Positions 41,078 to 51,634 of a stretch of 64,000 nucleotides of DNA are shown here, one piece after another. Position 1 is the stretch's first letter. Every line of letters starts with the position of its first letter. The stretch lies in NCBI GenBank assembly GCA_951799405.1, contig OX637344.1, positions 16,864,001 through 16,928,000 of the forward strand, given 5' to 3'. The DNA is from Agapetus fuscipes (taxonomy: Eukaryota; Arthropoda; Insecta; Trichoptera; Glossosomatidae). The notes under the pieces were generated by a model, which saw nothing but the letters and a program-made list of their open reading frames with translations, searched no databases and was not told the origin of the DNA. Both the position numbers and the translations under genes were made by a program.

Positions 41078-41624
41078 CAGTGGCGAAGGGTGCCATACAA
41101 GCCGATTCCCATCGGCTTCCCTTTTAAAATGATGTAACAAAGTAGTTAAAAAACATAGGCACAAATTAAAAAAATACATTTTAAACCAAAGAAACAATAC
41201 GTATTTTTTACCCATTGAAACCATGCAGTCTACTTTATTATCATTTTTGCCTCATTTTAAACGGGAAACCGATGGGAATCGGCTTATAATAAATAATAAT
41301 ATTAGGATGATTTATTTGGTGAGCGCTGTTTTTGTGTATTCCACCTCAAGAGCCCTCTTCGAGCTTGGTCGTCGCTGTAGAAAGCGCCAATTCTCAAGAA
41401 AGACCCAGTTGTTGTAAGGTTGGATGGACCTTTCAGTGACCGGTCTTTGGTAAAGGTTTATGGATTTTTCAACTCAGCAAAGAGCACATTCGAAATATAA
41501 ATGATATATTTTTGTGCTCCGCTGGGACCCGAATCCACAACCTTCTATTTACGAGCCCGAAGTGTTGCCACTACGGACTACGGACCGGTCCAAGGTCAGG
41601 CTTATATGGCACCATTCGCCACTG
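41078..41624. mobile_element. hAT-type MITE with 8-bp TSD, split by SINE-A
   Basis: Same family as 34031-34239. TSD GGATAGAT at 41070-41077 and 41625-41632. Without the SINE it would be about 229 bp. Confidence 0.9.
41289..41598 (-). repeat. SINE-A, tail type 1, with 8-bp TSD
   Basis: Inserted in the MITE; GGCTTATA at 41281-41288 and 41599-41606 is the duplicated target. The tail on plus is AATAAATAATAATATTAGG. Confidence 0.9.
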
Positions 41625-41750
41625 GGATAGATCCATCTGAAAGTACACAAAACGCTTGTTATTTTAGACTACGGACCAGCGCGGTGTACGTACATACATT
41701 ATGTGAAAGTTAGTAGTGTTAAATCCGATTAACAATTAATAAAAGTAATA

Positions 41751-41990
41751 GGGCCTATTGCACCAACCTCCAATCAATATTTCATTGACAAATCAAATTT
41801 GATTGCTTCATTCTGGTAAGGCCCTCGGTTAAATATTTATCGGAAGTGGGTAAAAATATGATGGAAGTTGAACAGGAAATATAATGTACATCAGCTGATT
41901 TACGTGTATGCAACCAAATGCTTGATTTGAAAGGTTGAAATCACACCTAATTTTGATTTTTGTCTGATTGGAGCTTGATGCAACAGGCCC
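41751..41990. mobile_element. 240-bp TIR MITE
   Basis: Ends GGGCCTATTGCACC / GGGCCTGTTGCATC, imperfect inverted repeats. TA on both sides may be a 2-bp TSD. A second, interrupted copy lies at 59598-60961. Confidence 0.7.
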
Positions 41991-42647
41991 TAAGAATAAT
42001 ATAAATTAAGTTAACAAATAGATAAGTTAACAAATTCATCTGCATGAATATAAACAGAAAGGGAAAATAAATTGTTGCTCAGGTGTAACGAAAGCATTCA
42101 CGTTTTTCGACCTTAACATTTTAGAAAGCGTGTTAATGCCAATGTCAAATTAAATGAAAACGAAGAGAAATAACGCAGCGCAGCACATATAGCAGGGCGT
42201 GAGTGTGGAACCAGGGAGTGTTCAACTGTGAGCTGCGAGAATACTAAAAGTTTCACGAAAAAAAACCTTCAAAACATCTCATTGCCTCATTTGACCGCCC
42301 ATACGGTGGTGGGCCACTTAGTCAGGAGAGCGCCTCCCGAACAGTCTCAGTAGTAGCATCTCGAATCATATGTTAAGATGCTCAGAATCACTTTGCATTT
42401 TTGTTTGTAAATTTAAAATCATCGAGCCCTAAACCCTCACGGCTATGATCTTTCAGTGATTTCTAAGCCTCCTTTGCTTTGTGTAAACACTTGGTAAAGT
42501 GAAGCTTCACGGGAGGGCCTTCTGCCACTCGCATCTCACATAAATTTTGTATGCGAGTCCTGTGACACATCCCCGGATGGGATGGATATACAGGGCGTGG
42601 GTCAGTGGAGGGGAGACTGACCCTGGGAGAAGGTGTTGTCTTATTTG
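41991..42647. other. No gene seen
   Basis: Closer to balanced base composition than the surroundings after 42160. No open frame or known repeat stands out. Confidence 0.4.
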
Positions 42648-42691
42648 ACCGGTCCGTAGTCCAGTGGCAACACTTCGGACTCGTATAGCGA
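42648..42691 (+). repeat. SINE-A head only
   Basis: GGTCCGTAGTCCAGTGGCAA then CACTTCGGACTCGTA, stopping at a poly(T). Confidence 0.6.
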
Positions 42692-43012
42692 AGGTTTTTT
42701 TTTAAGAAACCCTGCGCGAAAGACTCTCTAGATTTAAGAGACTCTAGGAGTCTATGACACTGATTGTAATGCTGCAGATGTGTTTATGAGCTTGGTCGTC
42801 GCAACAAAGCGCCAATACTCAAGCAAGACCCAGTTGCTGTAAGGCTGTATGGACCTTTAGTGACCGATCTTTCGTAAAGGTCTTATGAATTTCTCAACCC
42901 AGCGAAGAGCATATTTGAAAATATAAATGGTATATTTCTTGTGCTACGCCGAAATTCGAACCCACAACCTTCCATTTACGAGTCCAAAGTGCTGTCATTG
43001 GTGGACTGGTCA
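42692..43012 (-). repeat. Chimeric SINE-A with LINE-B-like tail
   Basis: Minus strand: SINE-A head and body (42786-43012), then GCAGCATTACAATC... and TCATAGACTCCTAGAGTC with poly(A), which aligns to the LINE-B 3' end. Same junction as 50621-50945. Confidence 0.8.
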
Positions 43013-43094
43013 AGGGGGTAGGTGTCGGCACTTGAATTTGTTCTATTGATACAATCGCAAGTCCGAGCCCCGTCTTCGTCGTGTCCTGTTGACA

Positions 43095-43250
43095 GTAACG
43101 TTGTCATCCCTGTTCAGGGAAGGTCACCAAGTTCTAGGGTTATGTTTATTCTAGATTTGTATACACTCGGCACTTTAAAGCGCGAAGAAACACATGTCTA
43201 TGGGGGAGGGGGGCGTGCATTTTGTATGAATTTTAAGTATTAGTTCATAC
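43095..43250 (+). repeat. LINE-A 3' end, decayed
   Basis: TAACGTTGTCATCCCTGTTC, GGGAAGGTCACCAAG and GCGCGAAGAAACACATGTC. Confidence 0.6.
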
Positions 43251-43254
43251 GTGA

Positions 43255-43511
43255 TTCTAATCACACTGGTGGAACAACGCTCTGGTATCATCCACTATAT
43301 TCGAGAAATCGAAAACAATCGAGAAACGTCCATTTAGACGCTACATATTTGGACCGCAATCGTGTGAGAGACCAGTGTCGATTGAAACACTGAGCCGTCA
43401 AGTCGATAAACCAAGATGTAGAAATCAGTACATTGTAAACGGACATTTTATTACGTAAATTTTGAAAAATAAATTGCATTTTAATAAAAAGAACCCAACT
43501 ATAATTATAGC
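43255..43511 (+). mobile_element. Diverged solo LTR
   Basis: Shares AAAATAAATTGCATTTTAATAA and AAGAACCCAACTATAATTA with the other LTR 3' ends. The 5' half is poorly conserved. Confidence 0.5.
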
Positions 43512-43802
43512 AATATCTTTGCAATTTAGATTATAGACTTGGTCTCATTGTTACCGACACTAATGTACAAAAAAGAAGCATGGACAGTTTGATGTTCAGC
43601 GCTTGCGAGCCTTGATCAGGGGGAAATGTCGGTAATCAGCGCGCTTGGTTGTTGTAAGGCTTTAAGGCCGCTTGACCTTTCCCTGTATCGCATTAAGGCA
43701 TCGCAAGGCGGGAAAATCGATGCTACTTGTTGTTGGCGTCTTAGGGGCATTAGCAACACAACACCTTAATAGCATTACGGTATTACTCTAAATATGGTAA
43801 AG
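43512..43802. other. No gene seen
   Basis: Contains AGCGCTTGCGAGCCTTGATC and GCGCTTGGTTGTTGTAAGGC. Nothing assigned. Confidence 0.4.
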
Positions 43803-44041
43803 CGTTTACTAGACTGGTCTGTAGTCTAGTGGTTAACACTTCTGACTTGTAAATGGAAGGTTGTGGGCTCGAATCCCGGCGGAGCACAAAAAATATACCA
43901 TTTATATTTTTAAATTTACTAAGTTGAAAAATTCATATACCTTAACCAAAGACCAGCCCTCAAAAGGTCCATCCAGCCTTACAGCAACTGGTTGTTGCTT
44001 GAGAATTGGCGCTTTGTAGCGACGACGACCAAGCTTATAAA
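43803..44041 (+). repeat. SINE-A joined to SINE-B
   Basis: TGTAGTCTAGTGGTTAACAC (A box), GGCTCGAATCCCGGCGG (B box), body to CGACGACCAAGCTTATAAAA, where SINE-B starts without spacer. Confidence 0.8.
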
Positions 44042-44186
44042 AAGGTCGAGAGCTCAATTGGTAGAATGCTTGCATTCCATGCCGAGAACAAGGGTTCGAT
44101 CTCAAGGTTTACTCAGCCTTCACAAGAAATGAGAACCAACCCCCCCGGGAGCTGGGAAACCCCCACTTCAACTGAAAGTGGTGAGT
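44042..44186 (+). repeat. SINE-B, 3'-truncated
   Basis: GGTCGAGAGCTCAATTGGTA (A box), CTTGCATTCCATGCC, GGGTTCGATCTC (B box). Stops at CAACTGAAAGTGG, where LINE-B poly(T) begins. Confidence 0.8.
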
Positions 44187-44395
44187 TTTTTTTTATGGAA
44201 TCCTGTGCGGGAGGATCCTTAATTTTAAAAGTCTTGGGGGTCTATGTCACCCTGAAAAGGTGCTGCAGAGGTGTTGCTTTAGTTATTGGTTCTGTCGTGA
44301 GGCGTTGCAAGGAAGTGGCGATTGATGTTGGTTTTGAATAAAACCGGATTAAATTGAAAAGGGAACAAAGATACTGGTAGATCATTCCATAAACG
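44187..44395 (-). mobile_element. LINE-B 3' end, short copy
   Basis: Close match to 38758-38960 (GTCTTGGGGGTCTATGTCAC, GTTCTGTCGTGAGGCG). Truncated at the CCATAAACG block. Confidence 0.8.
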
Positions 44396-44439
44396 TGTAA
44401 TAGTTTTCACCAATGTTTCTTATAAAAAGTGGGCACTGA

Positions 44440-44600
44440 TTTTAAAAATATTTAAAACAACTCTTACAGTATTGTGTTTTACGTTTTTTTCTTAGCTCAG
44501 ATTGTGTAGAATGTGATTCTTCAGACAATTTCATTTAAAAATCATATATGATACATAAGCCAAACAAGCGCTGAGAGGACTTAATACGTCATGCCTTATA
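44440..44600. repeat. MITE-E fragment
   Basis: TATTTAAAACAACTCTTACA...TTCTTAGCTCAGATTGTGTA...ACAAGCGCTGAGAGGAC. Confidence 0.6.
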
Positions 44601-45050
44601 CTTTTATTATGTCTTCAAGTTTTCCTTGTTTCTTTATCTAAAATTAGGCTTCGCTGTTTTTGGAAATTATGAACATGTAAAATTTAAATAAAGGACCAGC
44701 CTAACAAGGCCGGTGTAAAGTTGAAAACAAGATGGAGGCCTATTATTATTATTATTAAAATGCTTATAAGCGAAAAGCGGAAAACATGTGGGGCCTAATT
44801 AATGATGAAGATAACGTTACAAGACAATTATGAAAAAAATAAAACAGGATTAAAAATTTTTCAATGATACACACTTAATTAAAAAAAATAAAACAATGAG
44901 TTCCGAAAAGAGGTTAAAAAAAAATTGTGTCGTCACCCGGCCGGGTTGCTATGGAAACGGTACACAAATATTTGTCATTGGTTGACTTTTTGTACAGATT
45001 TATTTTTAAGATTTTGCTGTTTATATGTTTATACATGAATGTTATGTCTT
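44601..45050. other. No gene; ATT-triplet retroelement tail
   Basis: GGAGGCCTATTATTATTATTATT near 44730 looks like a LINE tail. The rest is AT-rich. Confidence 0.4.
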
Positions 45051-45054
45051 ATTT

Positions 45055-45305
45055 GCATTCCTTGACTTATAAGGTTGGTATGAGGCTGACTACCCCTACT
45101 GTGAAAAATGATTCACTTTGCCAATGTCACCCCTGTTTCAGGGAAGGTCGGCAAGAGTTGCAGGGCCTATTTTCACTTGAGATTGGGTTTCTATGTTGTA
45201 AGTCCACATGCGGCATGTGTAATCGCGAACTTATGCGTTTCTGCTTGCATGGGAATACATTTTATATGAATCTAAAATGTAATATACCTTTGCAGCTTAG
45301 ATTAA
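45055..45305 (+). repeat. LINE-A 3' end
   Basis: Complete from CCTTGACTTATAAGG to GCAGCTTAGATTAAA. CCCTG-TTT-CAGGG and CACATG-CGG-CATGTG intact. Confidence 0.9.
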
Positions 45306-46130
45306 ATATACATGCATCTTTTGATTTTTTCTCCGATTTTAATAAAAATATTTTTTTTTGTTTCAGGTGAGTTTTCCTTCAATATTTTCAACTTCACATA
45401 GCGGAGAAAAACTTCCAGCGTTATACGTAAGTATTTATTAGTTAAAAGTTTTTTCTTTTGAATTTTTTTTCATTGTTTTATTTAGGTTTATTTACATTAT
45501 TGTATGAAAAATACAAAAATCTATAATAAAAAAATATTTTCACTGGTGGACATCTAGCGGACGGTAGCGATACTAAATACGTCAATTTCAGTTGTATCTA
45601 AGACGCGAACCTATTTTCCTACGTCTGAATACAAATCAACATTTTTCGGAGGCAAAAAATATTTACGCATGAAATTAAAATGTAAATTCATATGTAATCT
45701 GATGATATTTGTGGAAAAGTAAAGAAGTTATGTAATATTTAATACAAATTTTAATAAGAAAACTAATTATGCTATTTATCAGTGCCTAAATATCTTTATA
45801 ACATCTTTAAAAATTGAGTTAATATAAAAATGTATTCAAGATACAATAGCACATCTAGTGAGAGCTTTAATTTTAATACATTTTTCCAGATTATTCGCGA
45901 TAATCTGACTTTGAACCCATGGATGTTTGAACCGGATTAACAATTAAAACCATTTTATGTATGTGAATTGTAAGTTTATTTGAAAAGAAAAAAATATAAA
46001 TTGTAAACGGTTGTTTTATAGGTGGTGCTTGTTTTTGGTACCAAAGTGATCAATGATCCATAATTAATGTTCACTCTCTTAGTGCGATCACAGTAATGAA
46101 TTAATTTAGAGTATGGCTTGTCATAGCGAT
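45306..46130. other. No gene seen
   Basis: AT-rich, with short frames only. Confidence 0.4.
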
Positions 46131-46262
46131 ATGGCAAAAACGGTTCCATGACAGAACACCACAGCCACAGTGACAAAACAACACATGCCATTAAATCACA
46201 TGATATTACATCTTATGATATAATATTTTATGACAAAACATCCCATTTCTCACAAGGCATGT
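46131..46262. repeat. Degenerate GACAAAACA-CACATG repeat, left part
   Basis: ATGACAGAACACCACAGCC, GTGACAAAACAACACATGCC and TATGACAAAACATCCCA resemble the 49.8-kb minisatellite unit. Confidence 0.5.
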
Positions 46263-46264
46263 GT

Positions 46265-46535
46265 TATTTATTTGTATTGCTTATCTATAGGTTGGTATGA
46301 GGCTGACGACCCATACTGTAAAAAATGGTTCACTTTGCCAATGTCACCCCTGTTTTATGAAAGGTCGGCAAAAGTTGTAGGCCCTATTTTCATTTGAGGT
46401 TTGGTTTTAATTTGTATGTAAGTACACATTCAGCATTTGTAAGCGCGATCTACACGTCGTGTATGTTTGTGCGGATGCATTTGATATGAGTTTTGAATGT
46501 TAATGTATCTTTGAAACTGAGATTATAGATTATAG
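46265..46535 (+). repeat. LINE-A 3' end, 7-bp tail class
   Basis: GCTTATCTATAGGTTGG to ACTGAGATTATAGATTATAG. The CCCTG stem is damaged here (CCCTGTTTTATGA). Confidence 0.85.
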
Positions 46536-46668
46536 ACATGTAGTACCTACCATAAAATGCACATAAAAAAAATCTCATAAGACCAAACAACACTTTTTGT
46601 CATATAAAATTTGGTCTTGTGATAGTATACAAAAAAGTGTCCACAAGCTATGAGACACACAGAGAGCA

Positions 46669-47007
46669 ATGGAGAGAGCCATGTTGGGTGTCAGTTTGCG
46701 GGACAGACTCAGAAATGAGGACATAAGAGTCAGGACAAAGGTTTCCGATGTCATCAAGATGGCCGCAACCCTCAAGTGGCGATGGGCGGGACATGTCGCT
46801 CGCGATCCAGATGAAAAGTGGACAAAGCGACTGCTGTGCTGGTGCCCAAGGACGGCAAAGCGTGGAGTTGGGCGCCCACAGTTGCGTTGGCGCGACGATG
46901 TTCAGAGAAGTGCAGGACTTGCCTGGATGCGGATCGCTCAGGATAGAAACGAATGGAAAATGCGAGAAGAGGCCTACGTCCAGGAGTGGACAATCAATAC
47001 AGGCTGA
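46669..47007 (+). pseudogene. RTE-type LINE C-terminal fragment
   Basis: 112 codons: MERAMLGVSLRDRLRNEDIR, KMAATLKWRWAGHVARDPDE, then RGVGRPQLRWRDDVQR and REEAYVQEWTINTG before the stop. These are the residues that follow the RT domain in RTE elements: RRxMLGVxLxDRxRN, KWxWAGHVARxxD and the closing EAYVQEWT. The RT core is absent (5' truncation). It is a different lineage from LINE-A, and the 30836-30912 end belongs to the same type. A GAAGAAGAAGGAGAAGAAG tail follows. Confidence 0.8.
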
Positions 47008-47180
47008 AGAAGAAGGAGAAGAAGATAGTATTTTGTCATTGTATTGATTTTCCAGTAATAATTTGTCATTGTAATGAATTTTCCTGTTATATTTTGCCAT
47101 TAAGGTTTTTTGTTATGTTATATTTTGTGATGTGAACATCATGTGATGTTTTGTCACTGTGCTGTTGTGTCTTGTTTCCG
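47008..47180. repeat. Degenerate TTTTGTCATTGTR repeat
   Basis: TTTTGTCATTGTATTGATTT, AATTTGTCATTGTAATG, TTTTGTCACTGTGCTG and similar. Reverse-strand relatives of the GACAAAACA words. Confidence 0.5.
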
Positions 47181-47634
47181 GTGAAAACATATGCACGACA
47201 ATAAACCCTCATAAATGTTTCCCTTTGTGTACCGGCAACTACGACTCAGCATTCCTCGTAGTAGATTAATCACACAGCGTCTCTAAACAATGGAGATAAT
47301 CTCGTTAGATTAGATTACTAATCTACAATGCTTGTGTCTATTTAATCTACTCCATCTACCACCTCCAAGTACTAATCCATCTATTTTTAGATAAATCTCA
47401 TTTAATATATAATTTTGGGATTTTAGAATTTAAAAAATTAATGGTAGGTAAATTCAATACTGAAATAATGTATTATTTTGTGGGAATTTGAAGATGGTAG
47501 GTAAATTCAGTACTTAAATAATGTATGTAGGGGAATTTGAAGATGAAGATGGAGGATGGATAAATGATTTGAAATAGGATAGGAAGAAAGAAAGGAAACT
47601 CTGCTGTAATAATCATCTTGGTTAAACGTTCTCT
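47181..47634. repeat. 53-bp tandem duplication in gene-free DNA
   Basis: ATGGTAGGTAAATTCARTAC begins at 47441 and again at 47494, each followed by TRAATAATGTA and GGGAATTTGAAGATG. No coding signal around it. Confidence 0.7.
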
Positions 47635-47975
47635 AATCTAATCTTAGTTGCAAATATATGTTACATTGGAGATTCACATTACATGCATTCTCACAACCAG
47701 ACACGTACAAGTTCACGCTTGCACATGCCGCATGTGAACTTACAACATAAAAACCCAAATCTCAAATGGACATGCACCCTGCAACTCTTGCCGTCCTTCC
47801 CTAAAACAAGGGTGACATTGGTAAAGTGAACCAGTGTGAACCAGGGCAAAGTGTAAGTTGAAAAATGAATATTACAATTGCTGATTCATATTAAACGTAT
47901 TTCCAAAGGCAGACGTGTATTATTTGATACAGTAGATAATAAGTTCACGTTTACACATGCCGCATGTGAACATGA
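47635..47975 (-). repeat. Two LINE-A 3' end fragments
   Basis: 47635-47845 is a 5-bp-tail-class copy (TAATCTAATCTTAG on plus). 47875-47975 is a shorter second copy ending at CATGCGGCATG. Confidence 0.8.
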
Positions 47976-48173
47976 AAATCGACACATTTATAATTCTGGA
48001 CTGGGGTGTAAAGTAAAAACATGAAATTAGGACAAGTTCAGTCATCCATGGCTATCACCAATCTGGTCCACAAAACTAAAAATTATTTTAATGCCAGCAG
48101 AATTTAATTGACTGTTCGTTCCAAATCACAAATAAAATTTAAAAAGCTTTCCGGTATAAAAATAATAATTTGT

Positions 48174-48490
48174 CCGGTCGATAGCTCAGTTGGTAAAGTG
48201 CTTGTATTCCATGCCGAAAGTTAGGGTCGAATCCCACTAAGGCGAGGGTGTCAATAATGGTTTCCCGTTTTGGTGTTTATTTCCAACGCAAAATAAAATA
48301 CCGGCAAGGTGTACTCAGCCTTCACCAGTAATGAGTACAAGCTAACTCGGTAGCTAGGAAGCCCACACTTTAACTGCAGTGGTTGGCGTAAGGCCGGCCC
48401 CCTCACCTGTAAAAATAATGTGGTTTCACCTGCCACATGCGATCCCTTCGGGTAGATCGCGGCAAGAAGTTATACAATATGTGAAGCTTA
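48174..48490 (+). repeat. SINE-B, near full length
   Basis: GGTCGATAGCTCAGTTGGTA (A box), CTTGTATTCCATGCC, GGGTCGAATCCC (B box), body, GTTGGCGTAAGGCCGGCCCC and end GGCAAGAAGTTATACAATA. Confidence 0.9.
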
Positions 48491-48494
48491 GTTG

Positions 48495-48758
48495 CGTAAG
48501 TTCCTTGACTTCTAGGTTGGTATACGGCTGACCACCCATGATGTAAAAAATGGTAACCTTAGCCAATGTCACCACTATTTCAGGGAAGGACGGCACGAGC
48601 TGCAGGGTGTATGTCCATTTGAGATTTGGGTTTTTATGTTGTAGGTTCACATGTAGCATGTGCAAGCGCGAACTTATACGTATCTGTTTGTGAGAATGCA
48701 TATAATGTGAATCCCCAATGTAACATATATTTGTAACTTAGATTAGATTAGATTATAG
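48495..48758 (+). repeat. LINE-A 3' end, 5-bp tail class
   Basis: CCTTGACTTCTAGG to AACTTAGATTAGATTAGAT. Confidence 0.9.
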
Positions 48759-49029
48759 CGTGTGTCATCATCAGCGTAACCGACTTCCAATTTGTGTCCC
48801 ACACATGTTTTTCGTTAACGCAATTGTTGAGTATAACCGCCATGTTGTATCCTACGGGTACTGATCGTATTTTGAACCTTATTTCAAGTCCCAGGTGACA
48901 GCCAAGGCAAGTGCGCGTGCACCGACATCTATGTATCCGTTATATAGTTACAATGTAAAAATGACAATAGGGTGGACTGAAATTTTGTGTTTTCTACGTT
49001 TTAAATTCTTATTTTGATTGCCTTCTTAA

Positions 49030-49240
49030 TCTAATCTAAATCCAAGTCACAAATATATGTATATACCATTTGAGATTCATATTAAATTCAATTCCCACAA
49101 GCAGACACGTATAAGTTCGCACTAACACATGCCGCATGTGGACCTACATACAATATGAAAACCCAATATCAAATGAACATAAGCGGTGCAACTCTTGCCG
49201 ACCTTCCCTGAAACAGGGGTGACATTGGCAAAGTGAACCA
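49030..49240 (-). repeat. LINE-A 3' end
   Basis: TAATCTAATCTAAATCCAAG on plus. CCCTG-TTT-CAGGG intact at 49207. Confidence 0.85.
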
Positions 49241-49294
49241 TCATCGAAAACTCAAAAGTCTTGGCTTAATCCAGGATTCTACTCCACGTTTTTT

Positions 49295-49475
49295 AAAATA
49301 GACTTTGAAAGAGGAATATATTTCACATACCTATTTTGCCTGGATAGAAACATTATCAATTAATAATTACTATTAAATAGTTTTAATAGGACATCTGTTA
49401 AACCAGGGTCGAAGTTACTGTCGATAGGAAACGACGCAGGCGGGGTTCGAACTTGCGATTGTTTCAGTTATGCAT
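49295..49475 (-). repeat. SINE-C, diverged
   Basis: CCTATTTTGCCTGG, ACATCTGTTAAACCAGGGTC and GGCGGGGTTCGAACTTG on plus, in SINE-C order. Confidence 0.7.
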
Positions 49476-49800
49476 ATTCAAGTTCTCCTGGTACTTAACC
49501 TCGTCCATACCAGCGACAATCTAACGATAAAATGTGAAAAAAACGTGTTTTTGTAATATATTTTTATGGTGCTGTTTTTTTTAGCCTTTATAATTTTATT
49601 AAATAATCAATAAACGCGCCTGATTTTTTTCATAACTGTCACTGTTTTACTAAGACCATAAAGTTGAAGTAAAAAAAAGACAGATTTTGCGTTGAAAGCG
49701 CTCTTCAATTCACCCCACCCTACAGTAGCGCCCGCTTTTCAGCTAGAACTCATATACGATGATTCGTGTTAACAACATAATACAGAAATCATGAAAGCGG

Positions 49801-50205
49801 TGACAAAACGGCACAGTGACAAAACGACACATGACAAAACGATACATGACAGAACGACACATGACATAACGATACATGACAGAACGACACATGACATAAC
49901 GATACATGACAGAACGACACATGACATAACGATACATGACAGAACGACACATTACCTAACGATACATGACAGAACGACACATGACATAACGATACATGAC
50001 ATAACGACACATGACATAACGATACATGACAGAACGACACATGACATAACGATACATGACAGAACGACACATGACATAACGATACATGACAGAACGAAAC
50101 ATGACATAACGATACATGACAGAACGACACATGACATAACGATACATGACAGAACGACACATGACAGAACGACACATGACAGAACCACACATGACATAAT
50201 GTAAT
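49801..50205. repeat. 30-bp minisatellite
   Basis: About 13 units of two 15-bp halves, ACGATACATGACAGA and ACGACACATGACATA. Because 30 is divisible by 3, all frames stay open, giving spurious 100-190-residue reading frames on both strands. Confidence 0.95.
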
Positions 50206-50224
50206 TGCATGCATGACACAAATG

Positions 50225-50500
50225 TAATCTGTTGTGCATGTTCCTTGTCTTATAGATTGGTATGCGGCTGACCACCCGTGCTGTAGAAAATGATTCACTT
50301 TGCCAATGTCACCCCTGTTCCAGGGAAGGTCGGCAAGAGTTGCAGAGTGTATGTTCATGTGAGATTTAGGTTTTAATATTATAAGTGCATATGCGGCATG
50401 TTTAAGCGCGAAATTATAAGTGTCTGCTTGTGAAAATGCATATAATGTTTATCTCCAATGTAAAATATCTTTGCAACTTAGATTAGATTAGATTAGACAT
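50225..50500 (+). repeat. LINE-A 3' end, 5-bp tail class
   Basis: CCTTGTCTTATAGATTGG to TTAGATTAGATTAGATTAGA. Loop variant CCCTG-TTC-CAGGG. Confidence 0.9.
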
Positions 50501-50600
50501 AAAAACACATGGCAGAACATCACAATGGCAAAACAACACAGGAAAAACATCACTATGACAATGTGCTTTCATGTGCCGTTTATGGTATGTTCTGTTTCAA
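50501..50600. repeat. Degenerate minisatellite flank
   Basis: ACATGGCAGAACATCACAATGGCAAAACAACAC. The array and this flank are separated by the LINE-A insertion. Confidence 0.6.
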
Positions 50601-50620
50601 GTATGTGATGTTTTTTTTTG

Positions 50621-50945
50621 TTTTTTTTTTTTAAATCCTGTGCGGGAGTCTCCCTAGATTCTATAAGGACTCTAGGGGTCTATGACACTTGTTGTAGTGC
50701 CGCAGAGGTGTACGAGCTTGGTCGTCGCTACAAAGCGCCAATACTCAAGCAAGACCCAGTTGCTGTAAGGCTGGATGGACCTTTGGTGACCGGTCATTGG
50801 TAAAGGTGTATGGATTTTTTAACCCAACGAAGAGCACATTCGAAATATAAATGGTATATTTTTGTGCTCCGCCGGGATCCGAATCCACAACCTTCCATTT
50901 ACGAGTCCGAAGTGTTGCCACTACGGACTACGGACCGGTCCAAGA
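50621..50945 (-). repeat. Chimeric SINE-A with LINE-B-like tail
   Basis: Minus strand: SINE-A head (A-box region damaged near 50925) and body to GACGACCAAGCTCGTACACC, then TCTGCGGCACTACAAC... GACCCCTAGAGTCC and poly(A) (T run 50609-50632). Confidence 0.85.
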
Positions 50946-51634
50946 TGCCAACGACACGCGGTGTATCTGAGCGGTTACCCATCCAAGTACTGACCACGCC
51001 CAATGTTGCTTAACTTCGGTGATTTTGTAGGTGACTTTTGTTAGTTGATGTGATTTTTTGTCATTGTAATGGTTTTTCCTATCATGTTTTGTCATGTAAT
51101 GTACTGTCGTTGTGATTATCTGTCATGTGTCATTATTTCATTTATTTATTGAACAATTTTCTTTAGCACCGTATTGTAAAAAATCACCTCAAGGGGGTGC
51201 TTTACATTACTATTTGTTTTTTTTTTCATAAAAATATTCGTTTAAAAACTACACAATTTCAAGTTCAACAAACAAAATTAAAATACAAATTGAAGAAAAT
51301 CAAAATCTGAACAAAAAATTAAATCAAGTCATGTGTCGTTCTGTCATGGGTCGTTTTGTCATTATGTCGTTCCAACATGGAGCCCATGTGAGCGGCGGCA
51401 AGACGTCGAGCTCTCTCGGCCCGTCCAGTGTCCCCCCCCCAAATAGTCATTCCCGAAATATCCTGGGCAGAGAGTCAAGTATGTCGGGGACACGCGGCAC
51501 TTCTCTAATTTTAATCGAACCCACCTCTGAACTTTTATTGCACGTTGAGAAACCAAATGGTGACGCAGTTGCTTCACAATGTGGTGGTAGTCACCAACCA
51601 CGCTGAAGTGCTCAGCACATATAGACAAACGAAT
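50946..51634. other. No gene; 5S-like scrap and minisatellite relics
   Basis: GTGTATCTGAGCGGTTACCCATCCAAGTACTGACC... TGTTGCTTAACTTCGGTGA (50962-51023) resembles a reversed 5S rRNA-like segment. ATGTGTCGTTCTGTCATGGG near 51331 resembles the minisatellite on the other strand. Confidence 0.4.
50962..51025 (-). repeat. 5S rRNA-like fragment
   Basis: ACCCATCCAAGTACTGACCA and GCTTAACTTCGGTGAT on plus are what a reversed 5S gene 3' half looks like (CGGTATTCCC-type sequence missing). Either a pseudogene or a 5S-derived SINE piece. Confidence 0.45.

Noticed and set aside
49801..50205. CRISPR array
   Set aside because: Units are contiguous with no unique spacers, and the DNA is eukaryotic.
49743..50358. 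Open frames of 107-189 residues on both strands (CHVSFCHVSL, THDITIHDRT repeats)
   Set aside because: They are by-products of a 30-bp tandem repeat whose length is a multiple of three. No start context or domain supports a protein.
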